From Erigeron canadensis (lineage: Eukaryota; Streptophyta; Magnoliopsida; Asterales; Asteraceae), in contig NC_057764.1 in assembly GCF_010389155.1 (NCBI RefSeq), positions 16,678,001 to 16,742,000 on the forward strand: DNA of 64,000 bases. Direction: 5' to 3'. The stretch's first letter is position 1; each line of letters starts with the position of its first letter. The translations under genes were made by a program, and so were the position numbers. The notes below the pieces were generated by a model. The model saw only the letters and a list, made by a program, of their open reading frames with translations. It had not been told where the DNA came from and made no database searches. This document shows positions 34,795-45,715 of the stretch, piece by piece.

Positions 34795-35106
34795 TGTTGG
34801 TCCCTCGTCCCTCTCGTCCCTTACTTAAACGAAAATAACAATACTAAACTATTCTTCTTATTTCACAATCGTAGGTTTACATGTATATATATAGTTTTCG
34901 AACCTGTACATACCAACAGGCATGACTGTTCAAACCGACACCAAACTTATAACTAACGTACCTATTCTAAAAGACGCCTTCCTTCGGAAACTAAACAGCC
35001 TAACCGAAATATAACTACCATTCGGTTGTAGACTTTATTCTTGATACTTTAGACCCCTTAACTTATACTTCGACACTTCCATGGATTGATAAATTAGTAT
35101 CCAACA
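34795..35106 (-). repeat. Element F 5' LTR
   Basis: About 312 bp, TG...CA ends, with the PBS just inside on its left. It matches 19549-19853 and is followed by the TSD TCCAA. Confidence 0.9.
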
Positions 35107-35111
35107 TCCAA

Positions 35112-38100
35112 TGTCATAGTGTCTATGTTTGTTAATCGTTCCAACAGGTCTCCTTCCTGGATCAGTTAGCTCATGCTAGAAAAAAAAGGTATGAGTCCAT
35201 CCAAACCCATCCGATTCATATAGCATCTTAACTAAGATAAACTAAATGACTGAAATAACTCAAAAAATTATGGGTAAAGGCCTTTTTTTAGAAATCTTTT
35301 ATCATAAATTTCCATAATAATTATGATAAAGAAAATAGAATGCTAGCTTGAACTATGAAAATCGAAGAGTTTAATCATCTGTATGCTATAAAATCTGGTC
35401 TTGCAAAAAATTACCACTATATTGACATCTAGTTTGACATAAATATGCACATATGATTCAGAGTTCTTTGTGCACCAAGTCACGTACCGTCATTTCCACA
35501 AAAATATATCATAGGCAAAATTTAATACATAACACTAATAGAAGTATTTTGAAATTGCAGCCTAAAAATCTTATTGCATGACCCATACTTGCATGAAAGT
35601 TGATTTTATTTGCAAAAATTGTTTGGCTTTATCTAAAGATCATACAAATTGCAGGAAGGTTTTATGATTCCAAAGACAAACCTGCAAGCATGGTGTCGCC
35701 TGATCGCCATATGACTCGATTCATCTATGAGAGAACCAACATTTTGCTCCATTTCCAATAAACCCAGGTAACCTATATGTCTGCAATCACCGTACACGTA
35801 CAACTCTTGAGCATGTGGAAGAAAATGATTTTAATAACTCAACTTGACCCGGTTACTTATTCGTATAATAAAGGAACCATGTAAAGCTTATTGTAAGTTA
35901 AAAACTTCGGATTTGACGCAATGAAGTTATAATCATAAAGACCACCAACCTTCACAAACCACCCTTTTAGGCGCTTCCTCACATCTTCCCATTCCTTTCG
36001 TATAGGATATCTTACTCTCTTTTCTTTTTGATGAAGAAGCTTTGTTGCCCGAGATGTCCCTCAATGGTAGACTAACGGAGTTGTCCTTGATAGACAAAAT
36101 GAGTTGTCCTTCATTGATAGACTAACTGTTTAAATTTGCAAGCAAAATACATAGTAGGAAACTGGATAGGAAAAAAAAAGATATAAATGATGATAAGTGA
36201 GAAGATCATACCTTAATGGCTTTGCTAATTGATATAATCCAGTAACCATATTCAGTATCAAAAGAACCCATGATTACCCGACCACAGAAATAAAGTAATT
36301 GTGAAGGGGATGTTCTCAAAGATGACCAACCCCAAAAAAATGGTAACTCCAAATTTGGAACATCCCATTTGGCACCATTTATCCAACATGATTTAATTTT
36401 GTGTACCAATCATATAACAGTTTATTGAGAAACAAAACCTAGCAAAGCTGCAATAGAAACCGAGGTACGCCCAGGACCAAGAATGACAATCCGAAAACCA
36501 AAATCCTTGGAAAAAAGATAAACTTCAACATGAACACAAACATGAGCTAATTTCAAACAATATTTTCACAACAAACAATGGCATAACACAAACCAGAAGC
36601 AAGAAATTTAAAAAACACAACAAAACCCCCATATGAACTCAAAAGATAACCATTTTCAACTCATCATATTCTGAAAGAGAAAACCCAAAAAATAATCACT
36701 TTCGACTTCACATTGTGACATAGTCCACAATTCAAAGTCAAAGAAGGCAACACAAAAGAGCAACTGATTACTAAGATTTGGAACAATCAAAGTCGTACCT
36801 TTACAATCAATGAAGGCAACTTATGTCAAGCGGGCAATACGGATCACACTAAACGTTCCCGCAGTGGGTACCAGGTGGCATTCTTGTTTCCCATTATTGG
36901 CCTCCCACTCAGGTCCCACGGCCAACATATTTAAAAAGACATAGAATGAATTTTGAATCCCCGACTTCCGCTTTAATACTGCATGTCCCCTACTAATAGC
37001 TATCATCGTCAAGGATATTTAGCAAAATGTGAAGTTGCTCAAATGTGTCAAGGTTTTGCATAACTTATTTCCAACCGTTCATTTTTTTATAAGAAAACCC
37101 TATTCAAAAGATATATTTAATTTAGTAACATAGTTTTCCTACTTATATAAATACATTAACGACCAGAATTATAAAATGTTGAACAGAAAGGAAGGTAGGT
37201 CACTCAACCCAACCTGGCCCATTTTGAGCTATTATCTACCTTGCCCACTTGAGCAAATACATTTTCTGAAATTTTTCCTCTACCTTTGAGTTGTTAGCTG
37301 GACTTCCTCCAGATGTAATATTACCGCAAAACAAATAAGTAGGAAGAAAGCTCCATTTACTATCTGGCTCAGTTGAAGTGAAACCATTTTTGTCTATTTT
37401 TTTGAACATTTAGATCAATAGGCATGCCACTTCCTAATCAAGGTTTACAACATTTAGATCAATAGGCATGCCACTTCCTGATCGAGCTTTACAGTGAAGG
37501 AAACTTGCGTTAGGAGGATGATTACCAAGAATATGAGAAAGTTGAAACATAAAGATTATTTGATTGCATATATACTTATTTTGGCTCTTGTGACCCCTAA
37601 CAAAAAAACCTTAGTTACCTTGTGTTGGGGAATTCCTAGTATCAATATATCATTGTCAATGTTGAACCTCCCTTTCGTTTCCGAAGCTTTGAAAATTTAA
37701 AAAGAACAGGTCAATGTGTCATCCACGCTCATCATTGCACCAACATTGTTAAGCTCACCAGAGTAGCACGGCACCAAAGTAGTATGGGGTTGAGAATATG
37801 GTTACCAGCTGCGAGTTTGCAAAAACCTCATACCTATTGAGTAGGGAAAAAACGACCATAAAAAAAATTTATTCACGACTGGATAATTCATTGAGTCGTT
37901 AGACAACGGCGTGGCAGCCAATATGTAAGTAACTTTTGACCAAGGTCACTTCTTTTCTGGACAAAGGACCAACATAAACCATAAATATAAATTTTAGTCA
38001 CTTTGAGGGTTGTTTTAGGTCTCAAAATTGTTGGTCAGTAAAGCGGAAAATGAATACCAAAGTCTGCTATCATTTTATGCACATAGCCACATCAAAATTT

Positions 38101-38315
38101 GATGTATGAAGTTGACATGCAAAAGGTCATGTGGGCGAGGCGACATCCCCTGTATTGTTTTGCTATATAAACAACCATACATAGGTTGGCACATATCAAT
38201 TTCTCCGGCTACTGTTACGTAGGTGACATATTATGGTGAGACTTCAACATCCACTCGACCAAAGACACTTCACGACAAAACTGGTCATGAAACTAATTCC
38301 TGGCTTCTCCAAATT
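35112..38315. other. Intergenic region with exon-like pieces
   Basis: No intact gene. On minus, 35682-35780 is a 99-base open stretch between a good acceptor (GATTGCAG) and a donor (CAG/GTTTGT), coding GLLEMEQNVGSLIDES. Another open minus stretch lies at 35965-36070. A 44-bp tandem duplication sits at 37406 and 37450 (ACATTTAGATCAATAGGC). I cannot name a family for the exon-like pieces. Confidence 0.3.
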
Positions 38316-39115
38316 TTATCCCACCCTGAAATATAATGTGAGGGTTGCTAAGTGATGCTTGACAAAATCATAATTAAAACCTTTTTAAATAAAAAGAGTG
38401 AAAAACAAAACTTTATTCAACTTACGTATTTTGGAAGAATGTAAGGAAATCGACTGGTGATCTATCTTTTGAAAACGAATACAATGCTCGATACGTCAAG
38501 GAATCATCATCTTCATACATCAAAAAAGCGTCATCGGGAAATTGAACCACATGTAGAGTTCTACATCTTGAAATAAGAAAATCCATTACATGTATATTCA
38601 TATAACAAATGCATATAAATTATATCAAATAATACAACAAACATGATAATAAAAATTCAAAAACTACTCATTGAGGCATTTCATCAAACACCTATTGTGT
38701 AACCTAAAAAAAACTACATAACATTACAAAGAAAGGAGGAAAAAAGTTCACATAGAAAAATGATTAACCTAAATACATAAAAAAAAAACGTACATGTTAC
38801 TCTCTTAGATAAGATCAATGGCAAAACCCAATTAAATTTCCCTATAATAGTTCATCCAAAATTTGGACATAACCAAAAATAATAATAATAATAAATCAAA
38901 GGTAAATACAAACCTAAAGGAAATACAAACCTGAAGGAACAATGTTTGCTTTCTTTCAATCCTACAACAAAACAATAGTAACTGGTTAATTTATTTTATC
39001 GAAAGAATTGCAGAAGAATCCAGAGAAAAAAAAAAATATTTGAACTGAAACTCAAATGAATAAAGTTTGGGAATGTCATCTCCAAAAATTGATCAGTTGG
39101 TAAGCGTTTCTTCAT
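38316..39115 (-). other. Candidate four-exon small gene or gene remnant
   Basis: Minus-strand exons 39115-39052, 38961-38931, 38566-38426 and 38325-38316 join in phase into an 81-codon frame ending in TAA. Acceptors are TTGTTGTAG, TTCTTATTTCAAG and TATATTTCAG. Donors are CAG/GTTTGT and AC/GTAAGT, plus a weaker A/GTTTCA. The product includes FPDDAFLMYEDDDSLTYRAL and SKDRSPVDFLTFFQN. I do not recognise the family. The frame is open upstream of the first Met for eight codons, so this may be the 3' part of a larger lost gene. The splice model is inference. Confidence 0.3.
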
Positions 39116-39119
39116 TGAT

Positions 39120-40440
39120 TTGTATGCCAAAACACGTTATGACCTTAAGGATGCTCGTAATAAATGCCACTAATATCGCCTATTTTACACATAATTATTT
39201 TACGCGATATCATTTCTTTTATGTTTGATTTATGTCATTTTTATAGACTTTATATTTAATATTTGTTTTTATTGGATGATAGGTCTATGAGATGATTTAT
39301 GACAAAATTGGAGCTAAAAAGATTAATAATGTGATATATATTGATTTATGTGTTACATAAAACCTGGACCAAAAATGCTACATGTGATTTGTTTTGGTTG
39401 AAGAAGTTGGATGCTCAAAGTTAAAGGAAATAAATGTGGGTTAAGTCCAAGCTATTAATTATATGGCTACAGCCTACAAGTCAAGAGGTGTATTGGGTTT
39501 GGCTAGACAATGCAAGAAGAAATAAGCCCATAAATAATATATAGTGGCCGAGAGATAGGGTTGGAAGTCAGTTCACCAACAAGTCAATAACAAGTATAAG
39601 TATGATTGCATATCATTATTCAATGGGGGGAGCCGCCAGAACGAAGAGAGCCAAAAGACTCTTGGCCTTTGTTTTGTACGTGAGGTAGCAGCCACAAAAG
39701 ACAGAAATAATCAAAGGCTTTTGCCTCTGGTTTCACGTGAGACTTGCAGCAGCACATAAACTCTACTCAGTTTGGTTTTGCTTGTCTTTTCTTTATTATT
39801 ACTAGAGACCATTACAATAAATCATTAGTAATTTGATATTGTGTTGGATTATTCTTTTTCACAATGATTAATTATTATACGTTTGGATCTTTTTCACAAT
39901 AAAAGATCAGCTACTGCTTGCTTCGTCTACCTCCACCGAATTATAAGAAACTTTTAGATATACCTAAACAACTTGTATGTATTGTCTAGAAGGAATTTTA
40001 GAATAATAATGGTGGGAATTGAAGCGACATCAAGATTATTATTTGAAGTTTCAACTACATAGTGAAAGAGTGGACTATACGAATAGTTGGGATTTTATTT
40101 TTACTAAAGCCGGTTGGTGTCTTTTGGGCTAGGCTAATGAATTATAAGTGACATCAAAAAATAAAAAGCTAATAGTTAATTACCCAATTCATTCATTATT
40201 GTCATACTAACATCAAAATTATCAATACCAAAATACCCTTACACTAAACTAAATATATTACTTAAACATTGATTATTTTAATGAACGAAATGCTAAAGAA
40301 TCACATAATGAAATAAACAAAACCACAAATAAACCACACCCCCAAGTAATTAACCCTATTAAGTACCCTAATTTTTCCATTAAGTACCTCATAAATGTAA
40401 GACTAAAAAACATTAAATTTCTCAACTCTTTGATTTAACT
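39120..40440. other. Intergenic region
   Basis: AT-rich with no ORF or recognised transposon ends. It may contain old LTR-derived DNA. Confidence 0.4.
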
Positions 40441-40447
40441 TTTATAT

Positions 40448-41108
40448 AATATATATATATATATATATGGGTGAGTTATTTGTAGTACATGTACTTTTTA
40501 TAGTACATGTGTAACATGTGTAACTTAACTTACACACTTCTTCTTCCTTCTTCCTTCCATCTCCGACCACCACCATGATACTCCGGCGACGGCGACCATC
40601 TTCGGCGAGAGTTACACATGTGTAACTACAACTTACACATGTGTAAGTTAACTTTCCGGTGAGAATCAGGTTCGTTTTCGGGTGGATACGGTACGGGCCA
40701 GAGGCCCTCCTCCGTTCTAAGTTGACCATCAAGGGATGCATATGGGAATCGTATGGATTTGATGGACGGCGATCCAAGAGATGGTGGTGGTGTGCTACGG
40801 TACGGGCTCCGCCCTTGCTGCCGGCACCGGTGCCATCGCTGGGTGGTCGGAGATGATGGTGGCTGGTGGTGGTTGTCTCGCGAAGTAAAAAACCTAGAAA
40901 TTTTAAACGCTAAAATGCTAAAAAAAAAAGTTGTACTTACACATGTGTAAGTTAGTTACACATGTGTAAGTCTCGCCGGAGATGGTCGCCGTCGCCGGAG
41001 GATCATGGTGGTGGTCGGAGATGGAAGGGAGAAGGAAGAAAAAGAAGGAAATACCTTGTACTTTTTCAAACCCTTGTACTAAAAATAACTTTCATATATA
41101 TATATAGA
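40448..41108. mobile_element. Foldback / MITE-like element
   Basis: The outer arms are inverted copies: GTTATTTGTAGTAC near the left TA-repeat end and GTACTAAAAATAAC near the right one, both abutting (TA)n. Inner arms at about 40520-40650 and 40930-41050 are also inverted copies, including TCCGACCACCACCATGAT and its complement. TTACACATGTGTAA palindromes occur several times. The unique centre (40655-40900) is GC-rich. The TA-rich target hides any TSD. Confidence 0.7.
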
Positions 41109-41857
41109 TACTTGTAGGAAATAACTTTAACAAATTAAGTACTTACACAGAAAATTAGTTGAAACATAAACACATGTTTATCATCTCTCATTCTATCATC
41201 TAAATTTTGATTTTTGAACAGTGAGCATCATGAGTTTGCTACAAAAGCAAATTATTATTCAATTATCAACAATCGTTAAAAAAGGGATAGACGAATTGGT
41301 TCAATCAAAGGTCAAAGAAGATAATGTGGTCTATTTCTTTTATTTTATTGTTTAATTATATCTTTTGTAATTATGTTTTATTTACTTTGATTTGATATGG
41401 TGAGGTATTAAATTTGAATATAAAAAAGTTAATTGAAAAAAAAGCAAGCGATGATAGTAACGAGCTAATACTAACATGACATGAAAAAAGGATGAATGAT
41501 TTAAGATAATTTAAAAGATGATTAGCGACAAATGTTAAATTTGACCAATACTAACTTAATCACAATATTTATGAATCCAATCCAGTGTTATTATATAAGT
41601 TCTATGATGTATCTGATATCATGATAACTTTAAACATTTCTTTTTATAAATTTGGATAAATGGTAAATATCATAGTATCCGAAGACACACAGTTGAAAAG
41701 TATCTTACAAAAATAAAGTATGGCTGAATTTATTATTAGTGGAAAATTAAAAGTAAGACATAAAGTTTTTCTGATATAAATATCATACCAAAAAAACGAC
41801 TATAGCAGTTGGACAACTAAAAACCATACTTTATTATTAGTACACAATTAAAGGGTA
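41109..41857. other. Intergenic region upstream of tRNA-Trp
   Basis: AT-rich, no features seen. A CAA motif lies about 14 bases upstream of the tRNA, as is common for plant tRNA genes. Confidence 0.5.
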
Positions 41858-41929
41858 GGATCTGTGGCGCAATGGTAGCGCGTCTGACTCCAGATCAGAA
41901 GGTTGCGTGTTCGATTCACGTCAGGTTCA
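41858..41929 (+). tRNA. tRNA-Trp (anticodon CCA)
   Basis: 72 bases that fold as a complete cloverleaf: acceptor GGATCTG / CAGGTTC plus discriminator A, D arm GCGCAATGGTAGCGC, anticodon arm TCTGACTCCAGATCAGA with CCA at 41890-41892, and T arm GCGTGTTCGATTCACGT. The internal A box (TGGCGCAATGG) and B box (GTTCGATTC) are intact. A T6 terminator follows directly at 41930-41935. There is no intron. Compared with the usual plant gene (from memory), acceptor pair 6-67 is T-A instead of C-G, so pairing is kept. It is probably functional. Confidence 0.95.
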
Positions 41930-42009
41930 TTTTTTATTTTCAGCTTCTTAGTTCTAGTTTAATTCTCATATAACTTTTGTTCCTCCCAATATTTCTTGTT
42001 TCTATCTTA

Positions 42010-42131
42010 TAAATGAGACAAAGTATCCGCGCATTGTGACGGTTAGCTTAGGGTGATAGATCTTAGAGTATGATAAATAATAGGAGGTGATAGTTCATAG
42101 AGTGTGATAGCCAAATGTTTTAGCCGTCCAG
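42010..42131 (-). repeat. 3' fragment of a Helitron-like repeat
   Basis: Minus-oriented match to the end of the repeat units at 52382-53378 and 62876-63674 (GAGACAAAGTA, GTGATAG blocks, TTAGCCGTC). It breaks at 42131, where an LTR-like sequence starts. Confidence 0.6.
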
Positions 42132-43640
42132 TGTACCACCCCGCTAAAGCGGAATACATGAGATGCACAGACTACAGTAGTACATGCTCGACAGTCAAGA
42201 TTATAACACACCATAATATTTAATAAGGCTAATATGATTACATTGTTTAGGTACAAAAGTGAGACCACACAAGATCAATCTAGTTATGAAAGTAACTATA
42301 GTACAATACGAATTCAAAATTTGCAAAAGATTCCAAGCTCTGAAGACTAGAGAAATTTGGAAATATTGTCTACTGCTGATCACCTGAAAAGTATGAGTAA
42401 ACGAGTCAACTACAAAAGTAGTTGAATGAGTTACAGATTTTTACGTATCAAACATTGACGTTACCAATTTTGTTGTTCAACTCTTTAATTACTAAGTCTA
42501 GTTATGGTTTCAGTTACCATAACCGATATGAAGTGTATAGCTACAAGTACATTTACAACTACCACGGTAGCAGTAGTGTACAGTATAGATATCCATCTAA
42601 GATATCAATGTAAAGTAATGTGTACATGATGAAGTAACAGTTATGATAAGTTATGATAAGAGTGCAATACAGATATCTAAATCATGACATCAATGTAAAG
42701 CAGTTAAACAAGTATACAGATATCAATTTCATTAACAATGTAATGAAAGATATGTTAATTAATACTGTGAAAGAGGTACTCAAGTTGCTAAGCCTTCGCC
42801 GTTCCAAACTTCCACAATAAGTCCCATGTATAATCGGTACACGGGTTAGGTCGGATATTATGCACGTGCCAACTGGCAAGTGAAGTTTGGCATACCCTAA
42901 ATAGCGCTATTCATAAATACCCTATGCTCTAATGAGTTAATAGCAAATGACCGTTTTTCAGGATTTCCTCAACAAGAAATAGTGTTCTAGTTATTAGCAT
43001 GTATAGTTCAATCACAGTGTTGCATACAGTTGTGTTTCATATTCAGTTCTAGTTATTAGCATATACAGTTCAATAGCAACAACAATATGTCTCGATGTGA
43101 ATATAAATGCATAGAACTTATAAGTTAAATACAGATACAAGTGTAAGTTCTAATAGAATTGCATTTATATTGGGAAGCATTTTAGTTTCATACTTTTCAC
43201 CCCGCGTTTAAAAATAGTTAAAATAGAAAGGGGGTTGTAACTCACCTGATACAAGAAAAGATCGAGCTACAAGGATACGTAATAAGTCACGAACACGTAC
43301 ACGAACGTATCACTAGTCAGCACACACATGGACCTATGATGTAATATTATTTTGCTAAAAAGTTATTAACTCGAGTTTAAACCTTAGGTTTAACGGGTAA
43401 TTATTATACGAAATGCCAATTATTTTGTTTGTGTCCTTTCTAAAATGTTTTGTAAGTTTCAGGGACTGTTTTGGTCATTTATATCAACTTTTACAGAAGT
43501 TACAGTTTCAGTCCCTGTGAAAAATATTAGTTTAGTTCTGGAAAATAAAATCTTCAAAAAATTGACAGTTTCAGTCCCTCTGTATAGATAACTTTGCGCT
43601 TTTATTCCCACGCAGATAAACACAGAAAATATAGAGAGCT
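42132..43640 (+). repeat. LTR-like remnant
   Basis: Begins TGTACCACCCCGCTAAAGC at 42132, like the TGTAACACCCCG start of solo LTR H. It shares the general layout, including a late GGTTGTAACTCACCTGAT segment comparable to CTACGAACTCACCTTGAT in H. It has no coding content and no clear right end. A degenerate or truncated gypsy-type LTR is likely. Confidence 0.4.
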
Positions 43641-43990
43641 TGATAAGGAATTCAATCTTTTATACCAATTATCATATGATGAACAAAACCCAATTGCTAA
43701 AATTTGCTAAAATACGAGAGTTTCATTAACTAAACAGGATAATGATCTATGAATGTAGCTAACTATGTCAAATGTCTATGTAATGGAACCATCTTTAAAG
43801 CCGTCTATGCAATGCAACGAAAAACGTATTTGTGTCTATGTGATGTATGTAACCAGCTAATCTATAGGTTAGAGGTCATCAAAAGGTTAAAACATGTATA
43901 TATCTGGTAATCTGGATCATTCAACCAAATATACATACACAAATCGATCTGTAAATTGATTTGTGAGAGAAAAAAAGGGAATAATTACTT

Positions 43991-44362
43991 TTGAGAAAAG
44001 TCAGTGGACTGATTTTTGAGAAGGTGAACTGGTTGAAGGATCAGATTTGTGTTGGCTTATTTCATGACGTGGTTGGGTTATTTCGACAGCAGACTTGTGG
44101 GGATGGAGTTCTCTTCCCTGTGGTTCTTTCTCCAAACCTTACACTTGCTAAAACTGTTAAGTTAACCGAAGCCATCAAAGTAAACAGATCATGGTTGGAT
44201 TCGCTACTCCCTCGATCTGGTGCAGTTCTCTTCAGAGGATTTGACGTTTTTTCTGCTTCTGACTTCAACGAAGTAGTTGAGTCATCAGGGTATGAGGACT
44301 TTAGCTATAGCGTCTGTGGTGCAGGCTCCAGAACTAAAGATGTTGGTCGTGTTTACATATGA
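43991..44362 (+). pseudogene. Captured fragment of a TauD/TfdA (clavaminate synthase-like) dioxygenase gene
   Basis: A 123-codon frame whose residues from about 37 (GDGVLFPVVLSPN) to the end resemble the N-terminus of plant clavaminate-synthase-like Fe(II)/2-oxoglutarate dioxygenases (Arabidopsis At3g21360 type). Visible pieces are WLDSLLPRSGAVLFRGFDV, SASDFNEVVESSGYED and VGRVYI. The family is about 330 residues long; the catalytic HxD...H residues lie further downstream and are absent here. The frame stops within a few codons of GRVY, where the captured piece ends. The first 35 residues are probably MULE-derived. It cannot be an active enzyme. Confidence 0.75.
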
Positions 44363-44799
44363 ATATAATATATCGATATATAGACCCATCGATTAACCAG
44401 ATCTGATGTGGAGATAATGAAGATGATGATGATTGAGATTGAATTTAAAATCACGAGCTAAAGTACCAAAATAAACCCTTCACTTATAAATATATTCATG
44501 TATCTGCATCTATATCTATACAGAACTGAAAATCAAAACTAAAACTAGATCTGTATAGAAATCTACCACATCAAAAATTTGGATCCTCACCACATGTTTC
44601 AATTTTTGATATATATAGATCTGATCAATAAATAAGCATCCATGTCTATGTGTGTGTTTCAGGCGAGTAGCACCAACAAGGAGGGTGGGGTGTATGCGTT
44701 TTCCGGCCAGTAGCAACAACAAAGAGGGTGGGGGCGCCAGCGAGTTTGCGTAGCAACAATCAGTTAATGTGTCACTAGATTTAGAGTTTGTGTATGTAT
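44363..44799. repeat. Pack-MULE internal region with a GGGTGGGG duplication
   Basis: Includes two imperfect copies of AGTAGCANCAACAANGAGGG followed by TGGGG (44666-44735). No ORF that I trust. It may be part of a second captured fragment. Confidence 0.4.
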
Positions 44800-45027
44800 A
44801 TTTGGTTAGCAACAATCAATTTACAGATCGGTTTGTGTATGTATATTTGGTTGAATGATCCAGATTACGAGATATATACCTGTTTTACCTATAGATTAGC
44901 CGGTTACAACATATAAACATAAATACATTTTTCGTTGCGTTGCATAGACGGCTTTAAAGATGGGTTACATTACATAGACATTTTGGTATAGTTAGCTACA
45001 CTCACAGGTCATTATCCAAATTAAACA

Positions 45028-45392
45028 AGTATCCATCAAATTTTCTATTAACTCTTTTGCGAAACTTTGAGAGAATTTAAACACATGAACTCAAGTATGC
45101 ATTCTGATTTTAATATCTTAGTTGATGAGTTCTAGGGGCATTTCATTCATAAGTTTTTAATTCCATTATACGAATAACTTAATTTCTTGACAATTTATAT
45201 AACAAAACCAATAAAATAGGTAGTTACCTACATAAACCATTAAATAATGATATGTAAATCATAAATAGATAAAGACTTGCTATTTTGATGTTAAATTCAA
45301 GTGACGGAGTCGTGATTTTGATGGCAACGTCAAGGTTAAGATATCTCTTTTTGAAGCCAAAATGAGCATATATTATTATTACTAGTTTATTA
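45028..45392. other. Spacer between two MULEs
   Basis: 365 bp of AT-rich DNA with nothing recognised. Confidence 0.5.
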
Positions 45393-45715
45393 TTGTATAA
45401 TAGTAATTTGTTCATTTAAGTCCTTTTTTTTTTTTGGAAATTAAGGGACACATCCTGGCTCTTCATTTTATCTAATCAAAGGCTCAGATTAATTTCAGTA
45501 AAACCACACGGAAGGTTAAATCTGGAAATTCACACGTCCCTCCCTCATTCAGTCCCTCCCTCTCTCGTTCATTTCACCCAACCTTTTTTTCATTTCCCCC
45601 AAATGAACACACACACATACATCCAAGGGTTTCTCTCTCCACGATTATCACTTCACCGGCCGGCGGTTTTCCTAACACTCGTTTTTTCCGGCAATAGGAA
45701 ACACGACATTCAAGT

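Larger units (their letters stand above)
19549..35106 (-). mobile_element. Element F: gag-only Ty1/copia element, TSD TCCAA
   Basis: Minus-strand element bounded by 305-312-bp LTRs and by the 5-bp direct repeat TCCAA (19544-19548 and 35107-35111). The PBS follows the 5' LTR (34781-34792) and a polypurine tract AGGGAGGAG precedes the 3' LTR (plus 19854-19866). Once the nested element G (20247-32637) is removed, the internal region is only about 2.5 kb and encodes gag alone. It is therefore a non-autonomous, gag-only retrotransposon that would depend on pol from a relative. Confidence 0.9.
43737..45017 (+). mobile_element. Pack-MULE carrying a dioxygenase gene fragment
   Basis: About 1.28 kb with long terminal inverted repeats (about 43737-43965 and 44800-45017 in reverse), both beginning GGATAATGA. 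An imperfect 9-bp target duplication is AACTAAACA (43728-43736) versus AATTAAACA (45019-45027). No transposase is present. Long TIRs, a 9-bp TSD and captured host gene sequence are the marks of a Pack-MULE. Confidence 0.85.

Noticed and set aside
36821..37012. 63-codon minus ORF near ACTCAGGTCCCACGG
   Set aside because: Possibly part of an old short repeat, but no poly-A, box motifs or second copy was clear enough to call it.
37494..37700. 68-codon plus ORF
   Set aside because: No family motif, starts beside a tandem duplication and no splice or promoter context supports it.
43991..44362. Functional dioxygenase gene
   Set aside because: Only about the first quarter of the family is present, the catalytic histidines and Asp are absent, and it sits between MULE TIRs.
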